A stretch of DNA of 64,000 nt from an uncultured Bradyrhizobium sp. (GTDB taxonomy: Bacteria > Pseudomonadota > Alphaproteobacteria > Rhizobiales > Xanthobacteraceae): the NCBI RefSeq assembly GCF_947648125.1, contig NZ_CANSMR010000020.1:62001-126000 (forward strand), read 5' to 3'. A program made the position numbers and the translations under genes. Below, one piece after another: positions 8,171-18,589 of this stretch. Positions within the stretch are counted from its first letter, which is position 1. Each line of letters begins with the position of its first letter. Under the pieces are notes generated by a model, which was not told the origin of the DNA, made no database searches, and saw nothing but the letters and a program-made list of their open reading frames with translations.

Positions 8171-8968
8171 TCAGGCCGGGACTCTGCCGCCGAAGAATGG
8201 CGTCAGCGCTTCGGTCAGCCTGTGCGGGCGCTTCGAGGTGAAGATCATCTCGGCGCCGGCCTCATCGCTCTCCGAGCCTGCCGGGCCGAGCAAATCGGCG
8301 ACGCGGCGGGCGATCGCCGGCGCCGGATCGATCCAGTCGACCGGCCAGGGCGCGAGCCTGGTCAGGCGCTCCAGCAGCAGCGGATAATGTGTGCAGGCCA
8401 GCACGACGGTGTCGGTGCGGGCGGGGTCATTGGCGTCATCGCCGACGAAGCAGGGCGCCAGTTCGGCGGCAATGTCCTCGTCGCGCACGGTCAGCCCGCT
8501 GAGCGCGGCTTCCGCCAGCGAGGCGAGCTCGCCGGAGCCGACCAGCGTCACCTCGCAGCCCTGTGCGAAATCCGAGATCAGCTTGCGGGTATATTCACGC
8601 TTCACGGTGCCCCTGGTGCCGAGCACCGAGACGCGGCGCGTCCGTGACGAGGCGCAGGCCGGCTTGATCGCCGGCACCGTGCCGACGAAGGGCAGGCGGT
8701 AGGCATCGCGCAGATGCGACATCACAAGGGTGGATGCCGTGTTGCAGGCGATCACGACGAGGTCGGGCGCATGGGCCTCGATCAGCTCGCCGACCAGCGG
8801 CACCACCCGGGCGATGATCTCGTCCTCGGTATGGTGGCCATAAGGGAAGAAGGCGTCGTCGGCGACATAGACATAGTGGGCGTCGGGCCGGGCGCGGACG
8901 ATCTCGCGCAGCACGGTAAGGCCGCCGAGGCCGGAATCGAAGATGAGGATGGTCGGGGGAGTGGACAC
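8171..8968 (-). CDS. murI: Glutamate racemase
   Basis: 265 residues. It makes D-glutamate for peptidoglycan in the cytoplasm by a two-cysteine mechanism. Both catalytic cysteines are present, in VIACNTAS and VLACTHYPLLLERL, and the N-terminal FDSGLGGLTVL carries the conserved Asp. The start is the GTG at 8968, with no clear Shine-Dalgarno sequence. It lies 59 bases upstream of the aldolase start on the same strand, so the two may be co-transcribed. Confidence 0.96.
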   Translation of the reverse strand: MSTPPTILIFDSGLGGLTVLREIVRARPDAHYVYVADDAFFPYGHHTEDEIIARVVPLVGELIEAHAPDLVVIACNTASTLVMSHLRDAYRLPFVGTVPAIKPACASSRTRRVSVLGTRGTVKREYTRKLISDFAQGCEVTLVGSGELASLAEAALSGLTVRDEDIAAELAPCFVGDDANDPARTDTVVLACTHYPLLLERLTRLAPWPVDWIDPAPAIARRVADLLGPAGSESDEAGAEMIFTSKRPHRLTEALTPFFGGRVPA

Positions 8969-9140
8969 GGTGAAAAGTCTATCCGAAGCAGGGTTACCAT
9001 TCAGTTGTTTTGGCTATCCGGCCACTGGGGCCGACAAAAGGCGGTGAAGGCGGGAATTTCATATGGCTTTGGCCTATCCCTGCAAGTATCACGGCAAACT
9101 ATTGCTGCGACGTGCGAAATCCAAACGGGGCCATTCGACC

Positions 9141-9740
9141 ATGATCCGCAATACCACCGCGAGCTGGGGCTCGCTCGCCCGTGCGTTCCACTGGGTGCTG
9201 GGCATCGCCATCATCGGCATGCTGGCCTATGGCTGGTGGATGAACCACATCCCGGCACGGGCGGACAAGTTCTTCTACCGGGCGATCCATGCCGATATCG
9301 GCTACATGGTGCTGCTGCTGACCGTGTTGCGGCTGCTCTGGCGCGGCGTCAACCCGACGCCGGCGCTGCCGGCCGAGATGCCCTCCTGGCAGCGGATCGC
9401 CGCCCGCGTCAGCCATGGCGCGCTCTATGCCGTCACCATCCTGGTCGCGATGCTGGGCTGGGCGCATTCCGGATCCCGTGCCCAGGACTATTCGAGCTTC
9501 TTCGGCCTGTTCCATGTTCCCCAGATCACCTCGCCCGACAAGGCCGCGGCGGACGCCTATGAAGATCGTCACATCTTCTTCGCCTACGTCCTGCTCGCGC
9601 TGATCGTGCTGCACCTCGCCGCGGTCGCCTTCCATCATTTCGTCAAGCGCGACCGGGTCGCGGCGCGGATGATGGGGGCGGGCGAGGTCGACCACGCCCA
9701 AGAGGCGGCGCGGGCGGCGACGCCCAGGACGAGCGGGTGA
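9141..9740 (+). CDS. Cytochrome b561
   Basis: 199 residues, four membrane helices, member of the prokaryotic cytochrome b561 family that passes electrons between quinones and periplasmic acceptors. Heme ligand candidates are in ARAFHWVLG, AIHADIGYM, VSHGALYAV and LIVLHLAAVAFHHF. I start at the ATG at 9141 because the first helix follows directly (SLARAFHWVLGIAIIGMLAY); the reading from 9063 adds a charged, unrelated stretch. It is divergent from murI. No YceI-type partner is present. Confidence 0.9.
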   Translation: MIRNTTASWGSLARAFHWVLGIAIIGMLAYGWWMNHIPARADKFFYRAIHADIGYMVLLLTVLRLLWRGVNPTPALPAEMPSWQRIAARVSHGALYAVTILVAMLGWAHSGSRAQDYSSFFGLFHVPQITSPDKAAADAYEDRHIFFAYVLLALIVLHLAAVAFHHFVKRDRVAARMMGAGEVDHAQEAARAATPRTSG

Positions 9741-9834
9741 CCGCCGAGCCCTTGAACGGCCAAGTGATGGCATCGCACCGGCGACGGCGCTAGTCTGGCG
9801 GTGAACCCGGGAGGGCCATCGCGGCCGAACGCTC

Positions 9835-10860
9835 GTGGATGATTTGACGCGGGACACGACGAACTGGCGGATGCCGGACGAGGGCGCGCCGCATGCCGCG
9901 ACCTGGATGGCGTTCGGCGCCAGCGCCGCGATCTGGGGCGGCAAGCTGCTTCCGGCGGCGCGGGAAAATCTCGCCAACATTGCCAAGGCGATTGCGGCCT
10001 ATGAACGCGTCAACATGCTGGTGCGCGAGGAGGACCGCGAGATTGCCGCGCGGCTGTGCGGCCCCGCGGTCAGCCTCGTCGTGCAACCGGTCGACGACGT
10101 GTGGATGCGCGACACTGGACCGGTGTTTGTGCGGGACCCGTCGGGGCAGCTTGGCGCGGTCGATTTCAACTTCAACGGCTGGGGCAACAAGCAACGCCAT
10201 GCGCTCGATGCCGAGGTCGCCGCGCATGTCGCCGGTGCCGCGAACGCGACATTCCTCAAGGCGGGCCTGGTGCTGGAAGGCGGCGGGATCGAAGTCGACG
10301 GTGAGGGGACGGCCATCATCACCGAGAGCTGCGTCCTCAACCCAAATCGTAATCCCGGCGTCTCCCCGGAAAAATGTGAGACCGAATTGTCTCGCCTGCT
10401 CGGGCTGGAAAAGATCATCTGGCTGCCCGGCATCGCCGGCAAGGACATCACCGACGGACATACCGACTTCTACGCACGCTTTGCCAGTCCCGGCGTTGTC
10501 GTGGCCGGCCTGGAAGTGGACCCGTCGTCATTCGATCACGCGGTGACCAGGCGACACCTCGATATCCTGCGCGGCGCCATTGATGCGAAGGGCCGTCGTC
10601 TGGATGTCGTGGTGTTGCAGGGCCCGTCGACGGTGCGTCCAAAGCACGGCAGCAAGGACTTCGCTGCCGGCTACATCAATTTCTACGTCTGCAACGGCGT
10701 CGTCATCGCACCGGAATTCGGCGACGCGACCGCGGACCGCAACGCGCGCGATATCCTGCGCGACCTGTTTGCTGACCGGGAGATCATCCAGCTCAACATC
10801 GACGGCATCGCTGCCGGCGGCGGCGGCATTCACTGCACCACGCAACAGCAGCCGCGTTGA
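9835..10860 (+). CDS. aguA: Agmatine deiminase
   Basis: 341 residues of the peptidyl-arginine deiminase-like family. It turns agmatine into N-carbamoyl-putrescine and ammonia on the way to putrescine. Family motifs are WMRDTGPVFV, DFNFNGWGNK, LEGGGIEVDGEGT, the catalytic His region DITDGHTDFYARF, and the nucleophile Cys in GGGGIHCTTQQQP. The start is a GTG at 9835; GGGAGG lies about 20 bases upstream, further than ideal, so the start could be slightly off. No N-carbamoylputrescine amidase is adjacent. Confidence 0.9.
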   Translation: MDDLTRDTTNWRMPDEGAPHAATWMAFGASAAIWGGKLLPAARENLANIAKAIAAYERVNMLVREEDREIAARLCGPAVSLVVQPVDDVWMRDTGPVFVRDPSGQLGAVDFNFNGWGNKQRHALDAEVAAHVAGAANATFLKAGLVLEGGGIEVDGEGTAIITESCVLNPNRNPGVSPEKCETELSRLLGLEKIIWLPGIAGKDITDGHTDFYARFASPGVVVAGLEVDPSSFDHAVTRRHLDILRGAIDAKGRRLDVVVLQGPSTVRPKHGSKDFAAGYINFYVCNGVVIAPEFGDATADRNARDILRDLFADREIIQLNIDGIAAGGGGIHCTTQQQPR

Positions 10861-10920
10861 TGTAATTGGCCCGGCTGCGACGGATCGCGGCCGGGCCGTT
10901 CATCGATTGCGCAAGCGGTG

Positions 10921-12093
10921 CTAACCCGCCGGCATCTGCTTCTCGACCAGACGCACCCAATACGAGGCGCCGTGGCCGAGGATGTTGTCGTTGAACTTGT
11001 AGGCCGGGTGGTGACACATCGGGCCGTCGCCCATGCCGAGGAAGACGAACGCGCCGGGGCGCGCTTCCAGCATGAACGCGAAATCCTCGGCGCCCATCAC
11101 CGGCACCAGATTGTCGTTGACGCGTTCGGCGCCGGCCACATCGCGAGCGACTTCAGCGGCGATGCCGGCTTCGCGCGCGTGGTTCAACGTCACCGGATAC
11201 ATGCGTCCATAGTCCGTCTCCGCGGATCCGCCATAGGCCTTGGCGATGTTGGAGGCGACCTCGCCGATCCGGCGCTCGACCAGATCGCGCACGCCGGGAT
11301 CGAGCGTGCGCACGGTGCCGCCGAGCGTGACGGTCTCCGGGATCACGTTGAACGCGGTGCCGGCCTCGAACATCGTGATCGAGATGACCGCCGATTTCAG
11401 CGGATCGAGATTGCGCGACACGATCGATTGCAGCGCATTGATGATCTGGGCACCGATCAGCACGCTGTCGACCGCCTCGTGCGGGGCGGCGCCGGCGTGG
11501 CCGCCCTTGCCGTGGACGACGATCTTCAAGGTGTCCGACGAGGCGAGCATCGGGCCGGGCGTGGTCGCGAAATAGCCCTCGGGCAGGCCAGGCATGTTGT
11601 GCAGGCCATAGACCTCCTGGATGCCCCAGCGGGTCATCAGCCCGTCGTCGACCATCGCCTTGCCGCCGGCGCCGCCTTCCTCGGCGGGCTGGAAGATCAC
11701 GACCGCGGTGCCGTCGAAATTGCGGGTCTCGGTAAGATATTTTGCGGCGCCCAAGAGCATCGCGGTGTGGCCGTCATGGCCGCAGGCGTGCATCTTGCCG
11801 GGGATCTTCGAGGCGTAGGCGACGCCCGAGGCCTCGGCGATCGGCAGCGCGTCCATGTCGGCGCGCAGCCCGATGGTCTTGCCCGATCCGGACTTGCGGC
11901 CGCGGATCACGCCGACCACGCCGGTGCGTCCGATCCCCGTCACCACCTCGTCGCAGCCGAACTCGCGCAGCTTGTCGGCGACGATGCCGGCGGTGCGGTG
12001 CACCTCATAAAGCAGTTCGGGATTCTCGTGGAAGTCATGGCGCCAGGCGGCCATTTCATCCGAGAGGGCAGCAACGCGATTGACGATGGGCAT
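10921..12093 (-). CDS. M20 family metallo-amidohydrolase (hippurate hydrolase type)
   Basis: 390 residues. It belongs to M20D zinc amidohydrolases, which hydrolyse N-acyl amino acids such as hippurate, N-acetyl or indole-acetyl conjugates. Visible are GLRADMDALPI, KMHACGHDGHTAMLLGAA (metal ligands), FQPAEEGGAGGKAMVDDG (catalytic Glu pair), GLHNMPGLPEG, the dimerisation motif GKGGHAGAAPHEAVD and late MGAEDFAFML. It starts at the ATG at 12093. Substrate cannot be read from sequence. Confidence 0.92.
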   Translation of the reverse strand: MPIVNRVAALSDEMAAWRHDFHENPELLYEVHRTAGIVADKLREFGCDEVVTGIGRTGVVGVIRGRKSGSGKTIGLRADMDALPIAEASGVAYASKIPGKMHACGHDGHTAMLLGAAKYLTETRNFDGTAVVIFQPAEEGGAGGKAMVDDGLMTRWGIQEVYGLHNMPGLPEGYFATTPGPMLASSDTLKIVVHGKGGHAGAAPHEAVDSVLIGAQIINALQSIVSRNLDPLKSAVISITMFEAGTAFNVIPETVTLGGTVRTLDPGVRDLVERRIGEVASNIAKAYGGSAETDYGRMYPVTLNHAREAGIAAEVARDVAGAERVNDNLVPVMGAEDFAFMLEARPGAFVFLGMGDGPMCHHPAYKFNDNILGHGASYWVRLVEKQMPAG

Positions 12094-12130
12094 GGGAGCG
12101 TCCGTTTCTTGTGAGCTTTGTAGTGAACCG

Positions 12131-12293
12131 TGTAGGGCGGGTCAGCGTAGCGTAACCCGCCGGCTTGTCACGCGAAAGCGACCGTGATTCCCGGGCGATT
12201 CGAGCCCCATTCGCAATTGCGAACTGTGGAATCCAGAGGTTGCGGCGCGAGATTCCGGGTTCACGCGTGGTGCGCGTGCCCCGGAATGACGGA
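12131..12293. repeat. Two adjacent palindromic repeats
   Basis: The first, GGGCGGGTCAGCG...CGTAACCCGCC (about 12135-12161), is an imperfect hairpin. The second carries GTGATTCCCGGGCG, GATTCCGGGTTC and CCCCGGAATGACGG, pieces of the ATTCCGGG family also seen at 37759, 44408 and 48434. They fill the gap between purB and the M20 gene. Confidence 0.7.
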
Positions 12294-12301
12294 GCAGATC
12301 C

Positions 12302-13609
<1,308 letters not shown>

Positions 13610-13770
13610 CGCGCACTCCGAATCGAGCGGGGCGGGGCCGCTCACAAAGGGAATATAGTGCGGAAACCGGCCAAAATAACCGGCGCGGCGGCCGTTGCCC
13701 GGATGAGCGCAAACCGGGGGACTTGCAGCCGGTCCCGGGTGTCGCTGCGTTCACCCGGGCTACGAGATGG

Positions 13771-14454
13771 CTACAAATTCGCCAGCCCGCATTCGACGGC
13801 CAGACGGACCAGCTGGGCATCGGTCCGCATGCCGGTCTTGGCCTTGATCAAATAGTGGTAGTTCTGCACGGTCTTGGTGCTGAGGTTGAGATTGGCCGCG
13901 ATCTGTTCCTTGGTGCTGCCGGCCGCGAACTGCCGGAGGATCTCGATCTCCCGCTCGCCGAGCTGGTCGAGGGCCGATTTGGCCGGCACCAGGCTCTCCA
14001 GCGCGAGCACCCGGGCGACGTCGTCGCTCATCGCAGGCTCGCCGCGCGCCACTTGGCGGATCGCCGCGATCAGCTCGGCCGGCTCGCTGCCCTTGGTGAC
14101 GAAGCCGCTGGCGCCGGCGCCGAACGCCGCCTTCACCTGGGCGGCCTCGCTGTGCATGCTGAAGACCAGGATGCGGGCGTCGGCATCGCGCGCGCGGATG
14201 TTGCGGATCGCTTCGAGTCCGCTCGCGCCGGGCATCGAGATGTCCATCACCACCACATCGGGCCCGTGCGACTTGAAGGCGCGGTAGGCATTGGCGGCGT
14301 TGTCGGCCTCGGCGACCACGCTGAAATCGTCCTGATGCTCCAGCACGCGCCGGTAGCCCTGGCGGACGACGGGATGATCGTCGACCAAGAGGATCGAGAT
14401 GCCGCGACTCTTTACGTTCGTTGCCTTCACGGTTGTCGTCTTCGCGGTCGTCAT
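13771..14454 (-). CDS. NarL/FixJ-type response regulator
   Basis: 227 residues: receiver domain (ILLVDDHPVVRQGYRRVL, phospho-acceptor Asp in VVVMDISMPG, late Lys in GFVTKGS) and a LuxR-type HTH (LGEREIEILRQFAAGSTKEQ, then NLSTKTVQNYHYLIKAKTG). The first 15 residues are a short basic, Thr-rich tail. The ATG lies one base after the stop of the sensor kinase gene, so the two form one operon and very probably one signalling pair. The target genes are unknown; the divergent channel operon beyond the kinase is a reasonable guess only. Confidence 0.94.
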   Translation of the reverse strand: MTTAKTTTVKATNVKSRGISILLVDDHPVVRQGYRRVLEHQDDFSVVAEADNAANAYRAFKSHGPDVVVMDISMPGASGLEAIRNIRARDADARILVFSMHSEAAQVKAAFGAGASGFVTKGSEPAELIAAIRQVARGEPAMSDDVARVLALESLVPAKSALDQLGEREIEILRQFAAGSTKEQIAANLNLSTKTVQNYHYLIKAKTGMRTDAQLVRLAVECGLANL

Positions 14455-14455
14455 C

Positions 14456-15826
14456 TCAGGCAGCAAGTGGAATCGTGGCGGCGACCGAGAGGCCGCGGCG
14501 GGCAGCCGCGATCGACAGCGAGCCGCCAAGCGCTGCGACGCGCTCGCTGACGCCGGTGAGGCCGAAGCCCGCCGACTGCGCCACCTTGACCGCATCGCCG
14601 CCGCCATCGTCCTCGACGCGGACCAGCAGCGCGTTCTCGGCTCCGGTGCGCCGCTCGATCCGCAGCACGATCTCGCGCGCGGCGCTGTGACGCAACGCAT
14701 TGGTCAGGCACTCCTGCGCAATGCGATAGGCCGTCGCGGCGACCGTGCCGCTGATGTCGGCGAGGTCGCCCTGCAGATCGAGCTGGATCATCGGCTGCGT
14801 CGTGCGCGATCGGCAGCTATCGACGAGATCGACCAGGCTTGCCTCCAGCCCGAGCTCTTCGGCCGGCGGATGGCGCAGGCGATTCAGCGTGTCGCGCAGG
14901 CAGGCGATGATGCGGCGCGTGGCCTGCGAGATCATCCGTGCGTCCTGCGCAATTTCGGTGCCGGCGGCGTATTTGTCGCCGGCGCTTGCCTCGATCGTGG
15001 TGGCGAAGGCGAGGATCGCGGTGAGATTCTGGCCGAACTCGTCGTGCAACTCGCGGGCCAGCGCGCGGCGTTCGTCGCTGCGGATTTCGAGCAGCCGCCG
15101 CGTCAGCAGCGTACGCTCTTCCTCGGCCTGCGCGAGGCGGTCGCCGAGGTCGCCGACGGCGCGTCCGATCATCGCGAGATCCATCGAGCGGACGCGCGGC
15201 AACGGCGTGCGGTACTCGCCGTCGGCCATGCGCCGCAGCGCCGACACGATCGAGTGGGCGGGCGCCAGCGTATGCGCGATCGCGAGCGAGGCGAGCAGCG
15301 CGATGGCGAGCGCCATCAGCAGCGCGACGTGGATGTTGTCCAGGATGTGCTGCCAGGCGAGCGCGATCGCGGCGTCCGGATCGGAGATGGCGCGGACGGT
15401 TCCCGCGGTCGCGGCGCGGGCGCTGATCGGCCGCTCGACGGTGGCGTGATCGCCGAGCACCGTCTGCACGGTGGCCGCGAACCAACGCGGCGGCGCCTTG
15501 CCAATCCCCTTGCTCTGGCCGCAGAGCGGCTTCTCGAAGGCACCGGCCGGTTCGAACTGCACGCAGATCCCCGGCGCGATCAGTCCCATGGTTTCGATGG
15601 TGCGCCAGTCCGGCGCCGGCAGCAGTTGCTCGCGCATCCGGTTGCTGCGCAGCAGCAATTCGCGCCAGTACAAGGCTTCAAGCGCCTGCGACACCCGCTC
15701 GGCGGACGCCGATGTGGCGCGATCGACGCTGCGATAGGCATCGATCGTGGCCCAGACGGTGGCCGCGCCGAGGCACAGCGCGACGATGACAAGCAGGCGG
15801 GCGACCAGTTGAAGCACGAGGCGCAT
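14456..15826 (-). CDS. Membrane sensor histidine kinase, NarX/DegS type
   Basis: 456 residues. A first membrane helix (LVARLLVIVALCLGAATVW) and a second near residue 180 (VALLMALAIALLASLAIAHTL) flank a periplasmic sensor domain, followed by a HAMP-like linker, a HisKA_3 domain with the phospho-accepting His in RALARELHDEFGQNLTAI, and an HATPase domain (RIAQECLTNALRHSAA; VEDDGGGDA; GFGLTGVSERVAALGG). I use the ATG at 15826, just before the first helix; earlier starts at 15850 and 15907 are possible. The periplasmic domain has two cysteines (GICVQFEP, KPLCGQSKG), which may be redox- or ligand-sensitive. The signal is unknown. Confidence 0.92.
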   Translation of the reverse strand: MRLVLQLVARLLVIVALCLGAATVWATIDAYRSVDRATSASAERVSQALEALYWRELLLRSNRMREQLLPAPDWRTIETMGLIAPGICVQFEPAGAFEKPLCGQSKGIGKAPPRWFAATVQTVLGDHATVERPISARAATAGTVRAISDPDAAIALAWQHILDNIHVALLMALAIALLASLAIAHTLAPAHSIVSALRRMADGEYRTPLPRVRSMDLAMIGRAVGDLGDRLAQAEEERTLLTRRLLEIRSDERRALARELHDEFGQNLTAILAFATTIEASAGDKYAAGTEIAQDARMISQATRRIIACLRDTLNRLRHPPAEELGLEASLVDLVDSCRSRTTQPMIQLDLQGDLADISGTVAATAYRIAQECLTNALRHSAAREIVLRIERRTGAENALLVRVEDDGGGDAVKVAQSAGFGLTGVSERVAALGGSLSIAAARRGLSVAATIPLAA

Positions 15827-16047
15827 GCGATCACTCCACGGCCGGAGCATGATCCAGAAAGAGGAGCGAAGCCTAACAGCAACCCCGTTCGCGGCAAGTA
15901 CGAGCATGCCCAGCCATGCAGGTCGGGAAATTTGCCCGACGAAATTTGGGCAGATGTCTTTGGACGGCGCCCACAGGCTCTGCTCTAACGGGAGGCGAGG
16001 ACCTCGCGGGGCCTCATGGAACAGTCATCGCAGGGAGCTCACGCAGC

Positions 16048-16824
16048 ATGAATGCCAAGGTCGGCGCCGCCGCATCGGCCGGCACGGATGCGGCGGAGCG
16101 CAGTGTCCTGCTGCTCTGGATGATCTTCACCGGCCTTTCGGTGTTCGCCGCCTTCCTGCTGTGGCGCTACGGGCTGATCCGCCTGATGGTCAATTCCGAC
16201 CGCACCTACATCTCCAGCGTCATCGCCGTGCTCTACATCGTCACCTGCATGCATTGCTTCTGGCGGACGCGGGCGATCGCGCGGGAAGGGGAGGTTGCGC
16301 GCGGCTGCCGCGCCATCCTCGCCGCGCCCGACGGCGCCAAGGTGCTCGCATCGGATGCGCGCGGCCTGCCCCGTGGCCTCGTCACCGATCACATCAAGAG
16401 CCTGGTGCAGAAGGCCGATGCGCAAGCCAAAGGGCGCATCGACCAGACCCTGCTGCTGCGGACGCTGGCCGACCGCCTGCGCGGCTCCAACGGTTTTGGC
16501 GCCTTCGTCTCCGACACGCTGATGAAACTCGGCCTGCTCGGCACCATCATCGGCTTCATCATCATGCTGGCGCCGATCGCCTCCCTCGATGCCGCCGATA
16601 AGGTCGCGATGAAATCGTCGATGGGCCTGATGAGCGACGGCATGGCGGTTGCGATGTACACGACGCTCGCCGGGCTGATCGGATCGATCCTGGTCCGGAT
16701 CCAGTATTACATGCTGGATTCCGCGACCCAGCGGGTGTTCTCCGACGCCGTCGTGCTGACCGAGACGCACGTCACCCCGGCGTTGGAACGCCGCCTTGGT
16801 ACGCCCCTTGGATCGCCGCCATGA
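16048..16824 (+). CDS. MotA/TolQ/ExbB-family proton channel-like membrane protein
   Basis: 258 residues, with membrane segments near 22-42, 50-66, 165-190 and 200-225. The C-terminal pair of helices matches the MotA/TolQ/ExbB family: FVSDTLMKLGLLGTIIGFII and GLMSDGMAVAMYTTLAGLIG, the latter the usual A-L-x-T-T-x-x-G-L-type helix. These proteins form rings that use the proton gradient to do work on a partner across the periplasm. The start ATG has GGGAG upstream. The stop overlaps the next ATG (ATGA). No ExbD/TolR- or MotB-like partner is present; instead two unfamiliar membrane proteins follow in the same operon. Confidence 0.87.
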   Translation: MNAKVGAAASAGTDAAERSVLLLWMIFTGLSVFAAFLLWRYGLIRLMVNSDRTYISSVIAVLYIVTCMHCFWRTRAIAREGEVARGCRAILAAPDGAKVLASDARGLPRGLVTDHIKSLVQKADAQAKGRIDQTLLLRTLADRLRGSNGFGAFVSDTLMKLGLLGTIIGFIIMLAPIASLDAADKVAMKSSMGLMSDGMAVAMYTTLAGLIGSILVRIQYYMLDSATQRVFSDAVVLTETHVTPALERRLGTPLGSPP

Positions 16825-17492
16825 TGGACGAGTTCGGGCTCTATCCGCGCGAGGAGCCGTTCGATCCGCTCGGGGTCATGCTGTTCAAGGCGCTGCAGGT
16901 GATCGCTTTCCTGTTCTTCCTCGCGCTGCTTTCGGTGTCGCCGGATTCCAAGGAAGGCAAGATCGACTCCAAGGCGGAGTTCATCATCACGATGGACTGG
17001 CCGGACAACCATCCCGACGACCTCGACCTGTTCGTGCAGGACCCGGCCGGCAATATCGCCTGGTACCGGCATCGCGAGGCCGGCTTCCTGACGCTCGATC
17101 GCGACGATCGCGGCGGCGCCAACGACTTCATCGTGGTCAACGGCAAGAAGATCGCGTCCCCGATCCGCGAGGAGATCGTCACCTTGCGCGGCATCGTCGC
17201 CGGCGAATACACCGTCAACGTCTCGCATTTCCAGGCGACGACCGGCGAGCCGGTGCAGGCGAATGTGAAGGTGCAGAAGCTCAATCCGACGGCGCAGGTG
17301 ATCTTCGACGACAAGCTGACCGTCAACCACACCGGCGACGAGAAGACCGCGGTCAGGTTTCGCCTCGACGCCGAAGGCAAGGTGATCAACGTGGATCAGC
17401 GGCCGAAATCGCTGCTGGAGACGTTCCGCAACGTCCACGCCAACGGCGCCGATCTCGACCCGAAGACCGGGGTGAGGATGCGCCGTGATTAG
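16821..17492 (+). CDS. Membrane-anchored periplasmic protein in the channel operon
   Basis: I do not recognise a named family. The 223 residues show a short cytosolic N-terminus, one helix at about 20-42 (GVMLFKALQVIAFLFFLALL), and a large exported domain rich in beta-type sequence. Within it, ITMDWPDNHPDDLDLFVQDP followed by AGNIAWYRH recalls the calcium-dependent 'D-D-L-D-L-x-V-x-D-P-x-G' pattern of YfaP/DUF2135-like domains; that is a resemblance, not a proven match. The topology (one helix plus periplasmic domain) is that of ExbD/TolR, so it may be the moving partner of the channel protein, with which it overlaps by four bases. Confidence 0.75.
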   Translation: MMDEFGLYPREEPFDPLGVMLFKALQVIAFLFFLALLSVSPDSKEGKIDSKAEFIITMDWPDNHPDDLDLFVQDPAGNIAWYRHREAGFLTLDRDDRGGANDFIVVNGKKIASPIREEIVTLRGIVAGEYTVNVSHFQATTGEPVQANVKVQKLNPTAQVIFDDKLTVNHTGDEKTAVRFRLDAEGKVINVDQRPKSLLETFRNVHANGADLDPKTGVRMRRD

Positions 17493-18093
17493 TCTGCAGT
17501 CGGTGATCCTCACGCTAGCGGTGGCCTACGCGATGGTCGGTGCGCTGCTGCTGATCGTGCTGGTCTATGCGCGGCTGCACTGGTCGCTGAAGGCTGTCGT
17601 CATCGTCGTCACCAGCGCGTTCTATTTCGTCAGCTTCGGCGGCATGCGCGGCCTGCTCGGCTGGGCCTCCGCGGAGAAGCTGCCGGCGAACTTCAAGCTG
17701 CTGTCGACGCGGATCGTGGAGCCGCATTCGCTGGAGGGCGATCCGGGCTCGATCTATCTTTGGGTTGAGGAACTCGATGAAGACAACCGGCCGAGCGCCG
17801 TGCCGCGCGCCTTCCGGATTCCCTACAGCGATGCGTTGGCCGAGCAGACCCACACCGCCGACAACGAGATCAAGGCCGGGCATCCGCAGGGCGGACGGGC
17901 GGCGGATTTCGGCGGCGGCGACGGGACCATCATGGACTTTGTCAGGGAGTACATCACGCCGAAGACGATCCTGGAGACCACCGGCGGCGATTCCACGACC
18001 GGGACCTTCGTGCCCCCGCCGGCGGGCGCGCAAGGATCGGTCTTCACGCCGCTGCCGCCGCCCCGGATGCCGCCGAAGGACGAGCAGCAATAG
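17485..18093 (+). CDS. Two-helix membrane protein, third gene of the channel operon
   Basis: 202 residues, not recognised. Two helices near 8-28 (ILTLAVAYAMVGALLLIVLV) and 34-52 (LKAVVIVVTSAFYFVSFGG) are followed by a soluble region (LPANFKLLSTRIVEPHSLEG, IYLWVEELDEDNRP) and a Pro/Gly-rich tail ending PLPPPRMPPKDEQQ. The start is a GTG at 17485, eight bases inside the preceding gene, so translation is probably coupled. Constant position behind a MotA/TolQ-like gene suggests a structural part of the same complex. Confidence 0.75.
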   Translation: MISLQSVILTLAVAYAMVGALLLIVLVYARLHWSLKAVVIVVTSAFYFVSFGGMRGLLGWASAEKLPANFKLLSTRIVEPHSLEGDPGSIYLWVEELDEDNRPSAVPRAFRIPYSDALAEQTHTADNEIKAGHPQGGRAADFGGGDGTIMDFVREYITPKTILETTGGDSTTGTFVPPPAGAQGSVFTPLPPPRMPPKDEQQ

Positions 18094-18250
18094 AGGGATG
18101 CGCACCACAACGAGGATGGCATAAAAATAGGGATCGCCAATAATCAGTCAGAGGCGTGGACAGTAGTCATCCGGAATTCCTCAATTCCCTGAACCGTGTA
18201 GTCTTAGAGCTAACCGGGGCTAGATTTCATCCCCAAGCCATTTTCCCGGC

Positions 18251-18280
18251 AAAGGGGCCGCTGCGTGAAGCGGCCCCTTT
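18251..18280. terminator. Strong hairpin, likely bidirectional terminator
   Basis: AAAGGGGCCGCT and AGCGGCCCCTTT pair perfectly around GCGTGA. The T-runs are short (three) on either side. It lies between the channel operon and the convergent small gene at 18319, so it could end both. Confidence 0.7.
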
Positions 18281-18318
18281 CGATTCCGGCGCCTGGTTCC
18301 CGGCACCGTGCGGCGGCC

Positions 18319-18435
18319 TCAGAGCACCGTCAGGAATGCGATCGCGAGAACCATCAGCCACCCGACGATGACGAGCGAGACCACCGCGCCCGCGGTGATC
18401 TTGGCGATCTCCTTGAAGGTCGTCGGCCGGTCCAT
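18319..18435 (-). CDS. Small membrane protein, 38 residues
   Basis: MDRPTTFKEIAKITAGAVVS is followed by one long hydrophobic helix (VSLVIVGWLMVLAIAFLTVL) that ends the protein. The ATG at 18435 has GGGAGA seven bases upstream, which supports translation, and a strong hairpin lies downstream. A reading extended to 18582 adds Arg-rich sequence without support. I do not recognise the protein. Short soluble N-terminus plus one helix is common among small regulators of membrane complexes. Confidence 0.6.
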   Translation of the reverse strand: MDRPTTFKEIAKITAGAVVSLVIVGWLMVLAIAFLTVL

Positions 18436-18589
18436 GGCAGCGTCTCCCGGGTAGCCCCCTAAGCGGGAGATAGGCACGGACCGGCGGATCGCCCGGCTGC
18501 TCACGGAACGGTGTAGCGCGCTATACGGCCGTGCCGGACGGGCCCGGCGGCCCGTCCAGGCCGCATGGCTGTCATCTCGCAAAGTTTGT

